This document shows positions 53,015 through 64,000 of a stretch of 64,000 bases of DNA, in pieces; the first letter of the stretch is position 1, and the number at the start of each line of letters is the position of its first letter. Under the pieces are notes generated by a model. The model was not told where the DNA came from and made no database searches. It saw only the letters and a program-made list of their open reading frames with translations. Both the position numbers and the translations under genes were made by a program. Origin of the DNA: Fragilariopsis cylindrus CCMP1102 (lineage: Eukaryota > Bacillariophyta > Bacillariophyceae > Bacillariales > Bacillariaceae); contig FMBT01000009.1 in NCBI GenBank assembly GCA_900095095.1, forward strand, positions 1-64,000. Direction: 5' to 3'.

Positions 53015-53290
53015 TTGGACTATTACTACTACAGTATTGATATAGAAATTGCGGGAAGACGGCAAGACGGTAGGATACGCATTTTCTTTGCTGCACTGTG
53101 GCGCGCTATGAGCGACGGTACAGCAAGAGGGGCCACCGTTACCGTACGGTACAACATGAAACATTCATATACACGGTATGTAAGAAGTAAAGTTGGTATC
53201 ATTCTTATATCTCACACCCAGCACCAATTAGTCCACGACCATCATCTCTTTCGTCGCAAAAAACGCTATTCAACTCCAATTCATACGACC

Positions 53291-55045
53291 ATGAATAGCA
53301 AAGGCAAGGCTATTAAGGCCAGTTACAGATTGATTGTGGAATCATTTCCATCAGGGCGCGGGCGTCACTCCAACCAGATCCTCGACGACGAATATATAGA
53401 AGCATGTACTACTCGTCGCACCATTGGCTCGTACAATACTGAGGCGGATGCAATCCAGGCTGCTAAAGTTCAGCGAAAAGCGACATGTCAGTTTGTTGGC
53501 TGGGCTGATGATTTGTATAAAGATGATTCTCCGCCCTACCATTCAGCTGGGTGCATCGATCCAGATCTAGATGAGGATGAGGATGTTTCTATTTTCATCG
53601 AGGATATTACCGCTATAGACAAGGCAAAGGCAAAGGAAATGAGAATTGCCAAGGCGGACCCACCACCTAAAAAGAAGGCCAAACTTTCATTGTATGCAAT
53701 TGGAACGAAGATAATTAAACCCTTTGATGGGGAGCCATACAAAGGGGAAGTCATTTCTTACGATACCAAGTCTAAATTCTACCAAGTACAATATGAGGAC
53801 GGAGACGGAGAGGAGCTGGATAGCAACGAGGTCAAGAGTTATCTCGCCGAAGAGCCGAAGAAGATTCCCTCTGTAAAGAAAAAAAAGAAAGAACCGAGGA
53901 CTACGGAACGAAAATTTGGAACAGTCACTGGCCCCATCACTAACGTCGCCGTGATCGATGAGAATATTTTCCTTCGAAACCCGTGCCGCGTTGATGGGGG
54001 CAAACAGCATCTACCGAGAGAATATGGAAATTCAGGTACATGCAAACCAATTAATTCGTATTACTATCTGCTCCAGCGTTTATCTGACCGCAACTACGCT
54101 ATGAGAGGACTGTGCATTGACGGTGATGGCGCACAATACACTAGCTTTAAAAAGGCCAGTATTCTCAACAAATGCGTTGTGTTCCTACCAGAGACCGATC
54201 TGAATGACCATGCCGATGATCCTACCATAGTGGATGCTTGTCATTTGGATCTTATTTGTCCTAGTAGCGGAGAATGCTTCTTAACAGCTGAGAATCTGCT
54301 GAAGGCTGTCACACCACGTACCGAATGTATATTCATTAACGGATACCAAGCGGGAGGAGTCGGAGGGACAAGCCAAAGGAAGGTGAATCCCAATGTTATC
54401 GTTGATGCTATAGATATCTGCAGAGAAAATCTTCAGTGTTTTTCTTTCACTGAAAGTGTACTGACCAATGAAATTTTATTCGCATTGGCAAAATGTAAGA
54501 AACTCAAAGGGGTTATGTTATCCATGACACAAAAATATACTTGTGACAAGAACAAATATACTGGTGACAAGAACAATTCCACACAAGCCAGTGACAAAGG
54601 AATCGAATCGATCCTTTTGTCATGTGCTGACCTGTCCTGGTTATTCGTAGAAGAGGCTGCCATGTTATTTCGTGAAGCTAGCTGGAAGGCCCTTGATAGC
54701 ACGGATGTCTGCTCCAAGCTCGAAGTATTATGGATCAGCAGCTACCATAAGAAGGATGATCGCCATCATGTAACACGAGGAGATCACAGTGTCATCCGTA
54801 GGGTCTTGTCCAACCGATACGCAACTCTCAAGCTTTGCATGATAAATCCAGATGAGAAGCTTAAATCTCGCTACACCATTGGAGGATCAAATAAGACGGA
54901 TCGATTAGAGGGTGATAAGAAAACGTATTCCTTACTAGTACCTTTTCCTGAATTAAATAAAAGCTCTTTTGTCTACAGGTGTAGACCTAGTTTACAAGAT
55001 GATACTCTTTCGTCACATTTAAAAGTGGTGCGGTTTGACAAATGA
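53291..55045 (+). CDS. Tudor-like domain protein with AP2-like N-terminus, function unknown
   Basis: I prefer the ATG at 53291 (584 residues); an in-frame ATG-type start at 53015 would add 92 residues of weak composition. Residues 1-75 (KASYRLIVESFPSGRG, TIGSYNTEADAIQAAKVQRK) resemble an AP2/ERF-like repeat but lack a full signature. At about 135-185, IGTKIIKPFDGEPYKGEVISY and YQVQYEDGDGEELDSNEV form a Tudor-like/PTM-type domain common in diatoms. The rest (about 215-584) contains helical blocks (NEILFALAKCKKLKGVMLS, IESILLSCADLSWLFVEEA) suggestive of degenerate leucine-rich repeats. I do not recognise the whole protein. A chromatin or histone-reading role is possible but inferred only from the Tudor-like part. 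Confidence 0.7.
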   Translation: MNSKGKAIKASYRLIVESFPSGRGRHSNQILDDEYIEACTTRRTIGSYNTEADAIQAAKVQRKATCQFVGWADDLYKDDSPPYHSAGCIDPDLDEDEDVSIFIEDITAIDKAKAKEMRIAKADPPPKKKAKLSLYAIGTKIIKPFDGEPYKGEVISYDTKSKFYQVQYEDGDGEELDSNEVKSYLAEEPKKIPSVKKKKKEPRTTERKFGTVTGPITNVAVIDENIFLRNPCRVDGGKQHLPREYGNSGTCKPINSYYYLLQRLSDRNYAMRGLCIDGDGAQYTSFKKASILNKCVVFLPETDLNDHADDPTIVDACHLDLICPSSGECFLTAENLLKAVTPRTECIFINGYQAGGVGGTSQRKVNPNVIVDAIDICRENLQCFSFTESVLTNEILFALAKCKKLKGVMLSMTQKYTCDKNKYTGDKNNSTQASDKGIESILLSCADLSWLFVEEAAMLFREASWKALDSTDVCSKLEVLWISSYHKKDDRHHVTRGDHSVIRRVLSNRYATLKLCMINPDEKLKSRYTIGGSNKTDRLEGDKKTYSLLVPFPELNKSSFVYRCRPSLQDDTLSSHLKVVRFDK

Positions 55046-55932
55046 ATTAAGAGGCCTTCTTTAAAACTTTGAATATTATTCATTAACTATTAGGAAATTT
55101 AATATAGTATTATAATATCTAGTGTGGTGTCTTCCTAGAATATTTTATACTTATTTCTATTAATTGTTATTGAAATGGCAACCAATACTACAGCTTGCTT
55201 GTATCAGTAATGATTGAATGCATCTTCATTGTTATAAAATAAAAAATAATTAATACTGAAGATAAATACTGTAGCAATTATTAAATATGTACTATTTTAT
55301 GCTGCAGAGACAATAGTAATTACTAGCAATGTAATGCAGTCTTACTTTACAATGCTTAAAGAGAGAGTCACATCTCCAGGAAACAGTATGTAATCATTCT
55401 TTAATGATTGATATAGCACAGTGTGGACCTTGCAGTTTTATCTTTGTTGTGAGGTGAGGTAGCGTCTTTTCACTCTCTCTCTCTCTCTGCAACACATGCA
55501 TGTTCTATTCATGTGCATGCATGTTGGTAAAAAATTACACCAACTAAAAGCTCAAAGATACACTACTGATGATGATGATGATGATGATGATGTTGAATAC
55601 GGCCAGTTGATTGTATTCAAAGAAGAAAGATGAAACTAGTTCTACCAGGTAATACACTGACTATTAATAACAGTAGTTAGTAGTATGAAAAAGGGGACGA
55701 ATTTTGGGTGCTCTGAGCTTTTTCGGTCACGAACAGGCGCTGTCGTGACGGCATCCTCTTTTTGAATTTTTTGTGTTAGCTTCATTGACTGAACCTGCAT
55801 CCTGCATGATTTATTTGACAGAAAACATTATTACAAATAATGAACAAACAAAAAGCAAACAAAACAACAAAAGAATAGAAAGAAAGAGCTTTTTCCTTAG
55901 TAGGAATCATCAAAGGTGACGACTCTAATAAA
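55046..55932. other. Intergenic, no gene seen
   Basis: Contains a tctctctc run at about 55475-55487 and a tgatga run at about 55567-55592. No gene recognised. Confidence 0.55.
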
Positions 55933-58900
55933 ATGAAAGGAACGAATCGCCGTTACATTATAGAATCGGATTCAGATTCCGATTCTGATGAATTCGAGGA
56001 TTACGATTGTAATGAAACGGCAAGCAGTCCAGTGAAAATACTCAATTCAGAACAAAGTCAGCTCGGTGATGATGATAATGTTGATAAGTTGTCTAAGTCC
56101 ATGAACAAAGTGAAGCTGAACGATGATGATGATGATGATGATGGCAGCGATATCGATGATGATAGCGACGATGATGACAACAAAAATGATATAGATGATG
56201 ATGATGTTGATGTTGATTCTTTCGATCCCAATGATAGGAAAATCTCGTCGTCTACTGTACGAGAGATTGGAAAACAGTATAGAAGAAAACCACCACCAGG
56301 AGGAAAAAACCGACAACTTGAGGACCTTTCGTGGTCGTCGTCTGATGACGAGAGTGATGGAAGCGATTCTACTGTGTGCTCATTAAGAAAGGACGGAAGG
56401 AAAACATCACCAATTAAGCCGATCAGATCAATAAAGAAGAGCGGCAACTTTACTGGTGTTGGTTCTTCTTCTTCTTCCTACCCAAATGCTAATTCTTCTA
56501 TGATCAAGTCGAACGATCTAATCAAGAAAGCGAAATCAAATACTTTGTATGGCAGAAATAATAAGCCCACGCCAAAAAAATATGCATCTTCTCTCGTGAA
56601 AAGGACATATAGTTCTGATTCGTCATTGTCGTCCTCCTCGTCCTCGTCCTCCTCTTCTTCAAGCTCAGATGACGAATGTCCTCTTATAGCACCCAAAAAG
56701 AGTTCAAAGAAGAAGAACTTCCTGTGGTCATTCAATAAAAATCGAAAGAGTATACCATCGGTGGAAATGACAAGATGCCCGCCTTTTCTATTCCTTCTGA
56801 TCTATTCGATAAATTATACGACTTTCAAAAGGAGGGAGTGGCATGGATGGCTGGATTATACGTGGGCAAGATAGGAGGTGTTCTTGCCGATGATATGGGT
56901 ATGGGGAAAACGTATATGACGTTGTCATTACTAGGTGGTCTCATGAAGGCTAAGACTATTCAAAAAGTTCTTATTGTTGCACCCGTCTCCGTCTTGCGGA
57001 ATTGGGCCAATGAAGCTATAAAGATACTACGGAATTGCATTAATCTTAAAATCAATATCGAAGTGATCGCTTCAGATGTTTCAATACAAAAACGAAAAAA
57101 GAAATTACATCAGGCATTAGAAGCACAAATCCCACAACTAATAATAACAACTTTTGGTTTGGTTTCAAATAATCCTGATCACTTTACACAACGTGTAGCT
57201 GGAAGCGGAGTCTGGGATTATGTTGTTTTAGACGAAGCGGTAAGTATTTAATATCACGAGGAAATATAAAGATCGTTGTTTTTATTCAGTATAATATTGA
57301 CTAACGAAATTTCGTTGTACTTATTTTGGATTCTTAGCACAAGATAAAGGTGAGTTCACTTGATTTATAATATGCAATATAATATGAAGTTTTTCTTTCT
57401 GTTTGTTGCTGTAAATTGAGTATCGATCACGGGAAACTTTTCGAAGGATAGTCTTCCAGCAGTGGAACGTTTGAAACGACATGGATTATCAGACTTTCAG
57501 TACCATTATACTAACCCATGTCTGTGTTCACCGTCTCGTTCTACACTATTAAAGAATCCAAACACAATCATTAGTACAAATATGAAAGTAATTGCACACA
57601 GTGCAAGGACTCGTCGGTTAATTTTAACAGGTAAAGTAGGAAAGCGGAGTCATGACGGTATTAGATTCATACATCAAGCCGTGTAATATACTCACTTACT
57701 ATTCTAACTTTATATCTTTCATTTTAAGGTACTCCGATCATGAACAATTTAAATGAGCTCCATTCACTTTTCACCTTCGCAACATCCGGTAAGATTCTTG
57801 GACCATACAAAGAATTTCAGACGAATTTTGGTCGACCGATTGAGGCTGCGAGAAGCGCAGATGCCGAAGATTTGTAGTTAAAAGTGGAGAAAAAGCAATG
57901 CAAGAACTGCGAAGACTGATTCATCCATACTTTCTCCAGCGTACGAAGAGTGAATATCTCTCAGATAACTTCCTCCTAAAAAGGAATACGTACTCTGGAC
58001 AAATCTATCGTCTTTACAAAGAAAAAGGTATTCCGAATACGCTCAGTCGGAAAATGTTTCTGATTATTTTAAAGGTGTTGTTACTTCACCATTGTTTGCT
58101 ATCACCTGGCTTCAGAAGCTATGTGGTCATCCCTTACTCGTGGAAGAGGAGTCCGTAGACTCAATTGAATGTTTCGATGAACATGATATAGACGAATTAT
58201 TAGAAGCATCCGCAAAGCTCAAAGTACTGTCTGACCTTGTTGATAGGTTGATCGGAAAAGGTCGTCGAATTTTAATCTTCTCTCAGTCCACAAAAGTACT
58301 AGATATCATTGAGCGGGTGCTCAAACAAAAATTTAAGCTTCAACGAATTGATGGTAAGACTAAGGAAAAGGATAGACAGATCCGAGTCGATCAATTCAAC
58401 GAAGAAGCGTCCGACATAGATATCATGTTGATTTCTACGAAAGCCGGAGGTCAGGGACTGACACTGACAGGAGCAGACACTTGCATTGTATACGATCCTT
58501 CTTGGAATCCAGCCGAGGACGCCCAAGCAGTTGATCGTTGTTACCGAATCGGTCAACGAAAAGCAGTACAGGTCTTTCGTCTTATTACCGCAGGGACTGT
58601 GGAAGAGAAACGATACGAGAAACAAATACATAAAGGTGAGTTTTATAGAATAATATTGATTCAAAAAATTTACCACATTGCACTAACACGGTGTCGGGTT
58701 TTCGTGGTTCTTTTACAGATGGTTTACGGAGAACCCTACTTACGAATACCGGGAATCAGACTGCCAAGTATTTCACGAAAGAGGAGCTACAAAGAAGGAG
58801 AGTATTTGTCCTTGGAGAGGAAGGAGAATGCGAATTCTTGGACAAGTTAAAAAGGCGAGGTTTTGCGTATAACAAGAATGCAAATCCAGAACATTCGTGT

Positions 58901-59338
58901 ACTTCTCTTCAAGGAGTAGTTGGACAAAGCTCCCACGATATTGTTTATTCCCTGCCAGAGGATTTTTATCTCGATGTTCAGACGATCACTTCGCCCTCAA
59001 AACACCCGTTCAGTAGTCCACCAACAGAAGCAAAGTGGATTACTAAGAAGACTCAACCAAAGATTATGGGTCGGTCTCAAGCTGTGCTTTCGAGGAGAAC
59101 AAGCGCAGAAAACAAAGAAAATGAAAAGAAAAATAGTACAGAGAAGATGTCATTCGTAGATGAAACTCTTTCACGGGCTGAACATTTTCGTATCTGTGGC
59201 AAAGGAGAAAAGGCGGTCGACCTACTGATGGATTTAAAGGACGAAAGGTATGGGACTCTTACGAAAGTGGACAAACTCAAAATGCATGATACTTTTTCTT
59301 CAATCACAACCGAACTAGGCTGGCTTTCTGAGAAGTAG
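55933..59338 (+). CDS. ERCC6L/PICH-like SNF2 DNA translocase, five exons including a 12-nt exon
   Basis: Exons are 55933-57239, 57338-57349, 57555-57630, 57729-58635 and 58719-59338; about 974 residues are implied. After 275 residues of acidic, Ser-rich sequence the SNF2 core reads LYDFQKEGVAWMAGLY (Q motif), GGVLADDMGMGKTYMTLSLL (Walker A), WDYVVLDEA plus HKIK from the 12-nt exon (DEAH box), RRLILTGTPIMNNLNELHSL, then IHPYFLQRTKSEYL, ILIFSQSTKVLDIIERVL, LISTKAGGQGLTLTGAD and DRCYRIGQRKAVQVFRL. RIPYFLRRTK-type and LLGPYKEF-like blocks favour ERCC6L (PICH), a translocase of ultrafine anaphase bridges, over CSB. The frame changes near 56768, 57876 and 57971, each as if one base were missing. 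Confidence 0.85.
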
Positions 59339-59713
59339 TTTTTGTCTTTGTGCAATTTTCGAGCAATAATATTCGTATTTGCGTTGGCAAGTATCATCCC
59401 CAATTTAATGTCTGTACTATACATCTGTTCTAAAGCAAAAACACTATGCATTGTACATGACATAATGAAGTCCGAAATCGTTCAATCGATTATCTTATAA
59501 AACGAAAATAAAAATAAACGATTTTTTCTTTTTGTTACAACAACTTTTAGAAATCTACTGGTAGACATGCATCATTGGATATTGAACACATTTGTATGAG
59601 AGAAATTACATCCTAGAGCAACCTCTATTATTTTTTGTTTGTTTTAAATTTATGTATCGAATATCAACCCTATTTTTTTAGGGCTGTTTTTGAATATTGA
59701 GTATATGATACGT
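59339..59713. other. Convergent intergenic region
   Basis: Between the 3' ends of the PICH-like and CBS-domain genes. AT-rich, nothing recognised. Confidence 0.55.
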
Positions 59714-60571
59714 CTATTCAGATCCGAAGTGTCCTCCCTTACCTAAGGCAAAGTCACTGAGAACCTTGATAGCGTCTTCCTTTTCCTTAATGGTTGTCTT
59801 GACTAAATCTTTGATGGATAACATACCTTTCAATTCACCATTGTCCACGAGAGGAAGATGACGAATATCAGATGCAAGCATTTTTTCCATACAAGCTTGG
59901 ACCGTATCATCTGGTTTGACTGTAACTAGCTTACTGCTTTGAGTGGCAATTTCCTTCACCATTGTATCCTTTGAGGTACGACCAAGTAATGCAATTTTTG
60001 AAATGTAATCACGTTCACTAATAATTCCAGTCAAATCACCTATTATAATAAATATGATAATAATAATATTAAAAACAAAACCAAAAACACAAGTAAGTAT
60101 TTATTATGACACAAAAAATATTTAAGTATAATTACGATGAAAGTAAAAATACCAGCACGAATCGTTCAATAACCAACAGTAACAACAACAAAATAAATAA
60201 TAGTAATTATTATATCGGTTATCTTAGTGAATAATCCAATATCAGCACAACCCGTACGTATGATACAATAATGTTTCAACATAACGCATTGCATATCATA
60301 ATAAAGAGACCACATAGGAGTAGTTAGGTGCCGGTAGCCTAAACTTACCAGCATCATTTACAGTCACAAGACAACCAATGTTGTGGGCTGCAAATTGTTG
60401 TACGGCATCAATAACCATAGCACCTTCGTTGATTCGATACTCGATGTTACTGTATCCACTCAACTTTGCAGCATCACCGGCAGTAAGCGTCTCACCGGCG
60501 GTAGCGAATCCTCTGACGGCTGTGGAGCGTGCAGCACTTCGTGCAACGATTGGAGCAATTTTTGACAACAT
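59714..60571 (-). CDS. CBS-domain pair protein, mitochondrial, two exons
   Basis: Exons on the minus strand are 60571-60349 (donor GTAAGT) and 60039-59714 (acceptor AATAG); the split codon is Gly and the protein has 182 residues. The N-terminus (MLSKIAPIVARSAARSTAVRGFAT) is a typical mitochondrial presequence. First CBS: EGAMVIDAVQQFAAHNIGCLV and GIISERDYISKIAL. Second CBS: LVTVKPDDTVQACMEKML and DIRHLPLVDNGELKGMLSIKD. Stand-alone CBS pairs bind adenosine nucleotides and can regulate partner enzymes; plant CBSX3 is a mitochondrial example that acts on thioredoxin o. Whether this one does the same is not known. Confidence 0.88.
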
Positions 60572-61212
60572 ATTGTTTTAAGGAGTTTGGTTTTGATTTA
60601 GTAAATTATTATTATTATAAAAATCTTTTGCGAATGATTATTTATTTGTGGAAGGAAAGTGTGCAGTAGTGACCGAATAAAATAGAGCAGAAAATACCGT
60701 TGAGACGAAGCAAAAATGAATTTGTGAATGAGAAAATGAATGAACATCGACGACCGTAGAGCGAAAATGCCGGAACGCTTTTTTTATCATGCGCGACATG
60801 AATCATATTGAAAAAAGTACAGCGCATCGCTCATTATTATTAATTTAATAATAAACCTACTAGAGTAACTTATCTACTCTACGGTAAACAATAATGTATG
60901 TATGAACGGATAGATGCGTGGCAAAAAATGAAAACGGATGGATAGCTGCTACACTAATTGGCAAAGAGAGCTTTCCTCAGATAAGTCCCACCAGCTTTTT
61001 AACTGACATGATGTAACAATATATTTGCAGGACTATATAAATATAGGTCCTATATCTACGTATACAGTACATGCCAAAATAAAACCACGATTCATTATAT
61101 TAATTGATTGGACATTGAATATTAAATGAATCTAACAACTAATTAAGAAAGTAGTATTACCTTAAGATTTGATTTACTCGCATCGAAAAAATGATGTACT
61201 TGTAGTCTTTTT
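60572..61212. other. Intergenic, no gene seen
   Basis: Between the 5' end of the CBS gene and the 3' end of SF1. AT-rich, no gene recognised. Confidence 0.55.
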
Positions 61213-63412
61213 TTAATTTTCCCACCAATTGAAACCACCTGCTCCACCTGCTGCACCATTACCATTACCATTTCCTTGCCCGTAATATGCGGTATAGTCC
61301 CAGGTTTGGGGTTGCTGTGGCTGATTTGGCTGTTGCTGCTGATTTGGTGGTTGCTGCTTTTGTTGATTTGGCTGTTGCTGCTGTTGATTGTGCATCGAAT
61401 ACTGCTGCTGCTGCTGATTTGACTGTTGCCCATGACCTTCATGACCTCCATGACCTCCATAGTAATTACCGCTACCACCACCATCATGTCGTGGGCCACC
61501 GTGATTGGGATTGCCGTACTGCTGATTTGGCTGTTGTTGTTGATAGTGATTTGAATTTCCATATTGGTGATTGGTGTTACCCGGTGGCGGTGGCATTGGG
61601 GGAGGAACTCCAGAGATACCAGATGGAGGTGGTGGTGGCAAAAGAGCACCACCAACAACATTTGGAGGAGGTGGGGGCAATCCAGTAGTCCCAACATTTG
61701 GTGGCGGCGGTGGCGGAGGAATTCCAGATGGAATAGGAAGATTCGTGCGGGGTGGAACTCCAACAGTACTTGGCGGGGGAGGAGGAAGGTTGGGACGATT
61801 CGCTGGTGGAGGAGGGAGACTCCCTACACCACGACTTGGTAGTGTTGGTGCCCCAGGAGGAGCTTGTGAAGTGGCTTTCTCCACCTTTTTCCCGTCTAGT
61901 TCTGCCATGAATGACATGTAATCCGAATCCATTTCTTTTGTATTCGCCGGTCTTTCAGCAGGTTTTTGTGTACAATCCCTAGTCGGGTGACTCGTATCGC
62001 CACAAATTGCGCACTTAATTTGAACAGTATTTTTCTTGTTCATGCTGAATCGTTTAGGACATTCAAAGGATCTGTGACCCTTTTCACCACAGATTTGACA
62101 ATACTCATCGTCTTTCAATGTACCATTCAAAAGTGCCAATTCTCGGAGTTGCAGTTGCTTGTGAACATTCTTTTCATCATCGATAACTACCAACATTTGA
62201 TTAATCATATCCGTCGCTGCATCGACCGATCGTTGGTCATCCCCAGTAACAACAACATGAAGGGGTTCATCGTCGCTATCCATGACCTTGCCATCTCGTC
62301 GTCCTCTTGCTCCTTGCTTAACCGAACCGCGCCCGCGGATCGCGATCTTGCATCCCGTTTTGGACTCTAATTCTTTTTGTGTCTTTCCACGCGGTCCGAT
62401 GATTAATCCAATAAAGTTGTATTGTGGATGTAACTCGACAGGAATTCGTATTTTATTGCTTCGTTTGCGTTTAAATAGTCCTGATTGACGTGTGGCTGGA
62501 TTCATACTCATGAGTTTTTCAAGGACGTCGTGACGTTCTGCTGTGTATCGTTGACGCCAGCGAACGGCCCTAGTATTTTTACGTTTACCATCCGCACCGT
62601 ACACTAAGTGTGTTTGTGATGAGTACATCATGAATTAATCAGATGCAAAACAGAAAAATGAAACAAGAATATTAAAAAAATTCAAAAGTTAGTTGGGAAA
62701 AATCAAATACGTCTCTCAACTGTTACAATTTCAAAAGGATGTACTTACCTGGTGGTGGAGAAGGCGATCTTTCTCGATGACCTCTAGGTAAGGAGTCCAC
62801 CCGAATGGCTTCAATTTCAAGACCGTCTAGTTTCTGGTTTGTTTCTCGTAATCGACCTTGTAAGGTCCTCATTTCTTGTTGCTGCTGGGGTGTCAAATTA
62901 GTTGGCATGCCTGGAAGTCCCAAGCCAGGAATTGGTTGCATTGCTGCACCACCGCCGCCTCCTCCTCCAGATGGTCCATAATGGCCGGGGATAGATGATC
63001 CCGTTGGAGCAGCATTTGTTGATGTTGTCGTGTTTGTTTCATCTCTTCCCCATCGAGACCGACGTTTGTTTGCACTATTATCCTGTGTGTCGTTCTTATC
63101 CGCGTTACCCCAACGCGAAGAACGTTTCTTACGAGGAGCGGCGTCATCTTTTACTTCATCAGTTTTCGATTCTTGTTTCACTATTGCGGGAGATGACGCT
63201 CCTTGGGTATGTCTTAGATAAGTTTTACGAGCTTCCTTCCATCCAGCCCAATTCAAGACTTCTTTCCATAAACCTGGATACGACCCAAACTTATTCCGTA
63301 ATGCCTCGGCGGAGGGACTGTCACTGTCGTTAAACCATTTCTTCATTACAACATGCTCTCCACGAATAGTAGCAACCAATTCGGCGGCTTCTTCTGACGA
63401 TGAGCTACCCAT
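61213..63412 (-). CDS. SF1: Splicing factor 1 / branchpoint-binding protein, two exons
   Basis: Exon 1 is 63412-62749 (donor GTAAGT) and exon 2 is 62603-61213 (acceptor ACTTAG). The Val codon is split, giving RSPSPPPVYGADGKRKNTR, the exact SF1 junction sequence. I take the ATG at 63412 (MGSSSSEEAAE) rather than one 63 bases upstream; the protein is 684 residues. Domains: an N-terminal helical region (YPGLWKEVLNWAGWKEARK), two U2AF-ligand-like motifs (RKKRSSRWGN and KRRSRWGRD), the helix-hairpin (LQGRLRETNQKLDGLEIEA), a KH domain with IGLIIGPRGKTQKELE and QUA2-like extension, two zinc knuckles (CQICGEKGHRSFEC, CAICGDTSHPTRDC), and a Pro/Gln/Asn-rich tail. It recognises the intron branch point in early spliceosome assembly. 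Confidence 0.95.
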
Positions 63413-64000
63413 CTTACTTGCGTGTAAGCCTCTTGCTTCTGCTTTATAGTAGTAGAGTTGGAATACACTACACAATGGCCGAAGAATAAATTGTAGGTAG
63501 TTTTGCGTCTGGTATGATCACAATGAAACAAACAAACAAAACAACAAAGAAAGACAACGACTTTACGAATCACACTCACGGTGCTTTTGTACGTACAGGA
63601 ATTCTATGGGATTGATTTGAGTGGTTATTCTTTTAAGACGAACCGATGTACTTATACCCGTGATCAAATCCAGTCACGTATAATATATCAATGAAAGCAT
63701 GAAAGACTACTATAAATTGTATTCAGGGCAAAGTACAGCAAGAGTAAGAGAGTCTTCAGCTACGAAAAGGTTCAGTTTCAACAAAGAATGAGAAGATAGG
63801 AAACGTACACCAAGCTAGACAGTGGAATGAATCACTTGCTAGTCATACGTACTCCTCTAAGACGAACGAACTAAATCTCATTCAATATAGAAAGTAGGTC
63901 CTGTTATTTTAAAATTTTAGTTAAGTAATAGTTTTACATTTCTTGTAGGTTTATAAGATATTTATTTGGTAACATCCATGTGTTTGATCAAATCCAATAC
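63413..64000. other. Upstream region of SF1 to the window edge
   Basis: No gene is seen on either strand up to the right edge. Contains an aaacaaacaaaacaacaaag run at about 63528-63548. Confidence 0.5.

Noticed and set aside
58057-58160. Separate small gene in the PICH region
   Set aside because: Out-of-frame continuation of SNF2 coding after a one-base loss.

Overview
This window looks like nuclear DNA from a diatom, probably a pennate one. The clearest sign is a fucoxanthin-chlorophyll a/c protein whose N-terminus carries the ASAFAP-type bipartite plastid signal. A second plastid-targeted protein has the same kind of signal. Short GT-AG introns, acidic and Asn/Gln-rich low-complexity tails, stramenopile-type Tudor-like and EF-hand modules, and AT-rich intergenic DNA with microsatellites fit the same assignment. 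Species cannot be set from the sequence alone.

Layout. 0-9 kb: a membrane-anchored glycosyltransferase-like gene running off the left edge, the light-harvesting gene, a SEC-C/YchJ-like protein, an HD-fold protein with a changed metal site, a DJ-1/PfpI protein with a 9-nt first exon, and a membrane-anchored CoaD-like adenylyltransferase. 9-15.5 kb: Rsm22/METTL17, a CAP-domain protein and a bZIP factor. About 15.6-20.8 kb: a likely mobile element with a RusA-type resolvase, three kinds of tandem repeat (32, 22 and 12 bp) and a tyrosine recombinase split over two overlapping reading frames. 21-31 kb: a SAC3/THP3/LENG8-like gene, a small membrane protein, a plastid protein, and MUTYH. MUTYH is divergent from RHL1 across a short promoter with an E2F-type site. 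33-37 kb: two tRNA-Val(CAC)-like copies, a stretch with decayed coding character, and a MidA/NDUFAF7-type methyltransferase. 37.6-45.8 kb: one very large Nup214-like nucleoporin gene. 46-60 kb: ATPAF1, PCF11, NAC-beta, a Tudor-like domain protein, an ERCC6L/PICH-like SNF2 ATPase and a CBS-domain protein. 61-63.5 kb: splicing factor SF1.

Two points affect every reading of this window. First, at least 15 reading-frame breaks occur inside otherwise well-conserved host genes, including NAC-beta and the nucleoporin. Fourteen behave as one missing base and one as an extra base, many in homopolymers. This points to residual consensus errors in a long-read assembly rather than to pseudogenes, so I treat each such gene as one locus. 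Second, several real genes are only visible after splicing or across the window edge: the glycosyltransferase at 1-1186, the 9-nt first exon of the DJ-1 gene, the 12-nt exon of PICH, and the last exon of the THP3-like gene.

The genes form no operon-like pathway, but some groups share a theme: organelle biogenesis (Rsm22, ATPAF1, MidA/NDUFAF7), mRNA processing and export (SF1, PCF11, THP3/LENG8-like, Nup214), and genome maintenance (MUTYH, RHL1, PICH). The most novel-looking object is the recombinase plus RusA element with its iteron-like repeat block.
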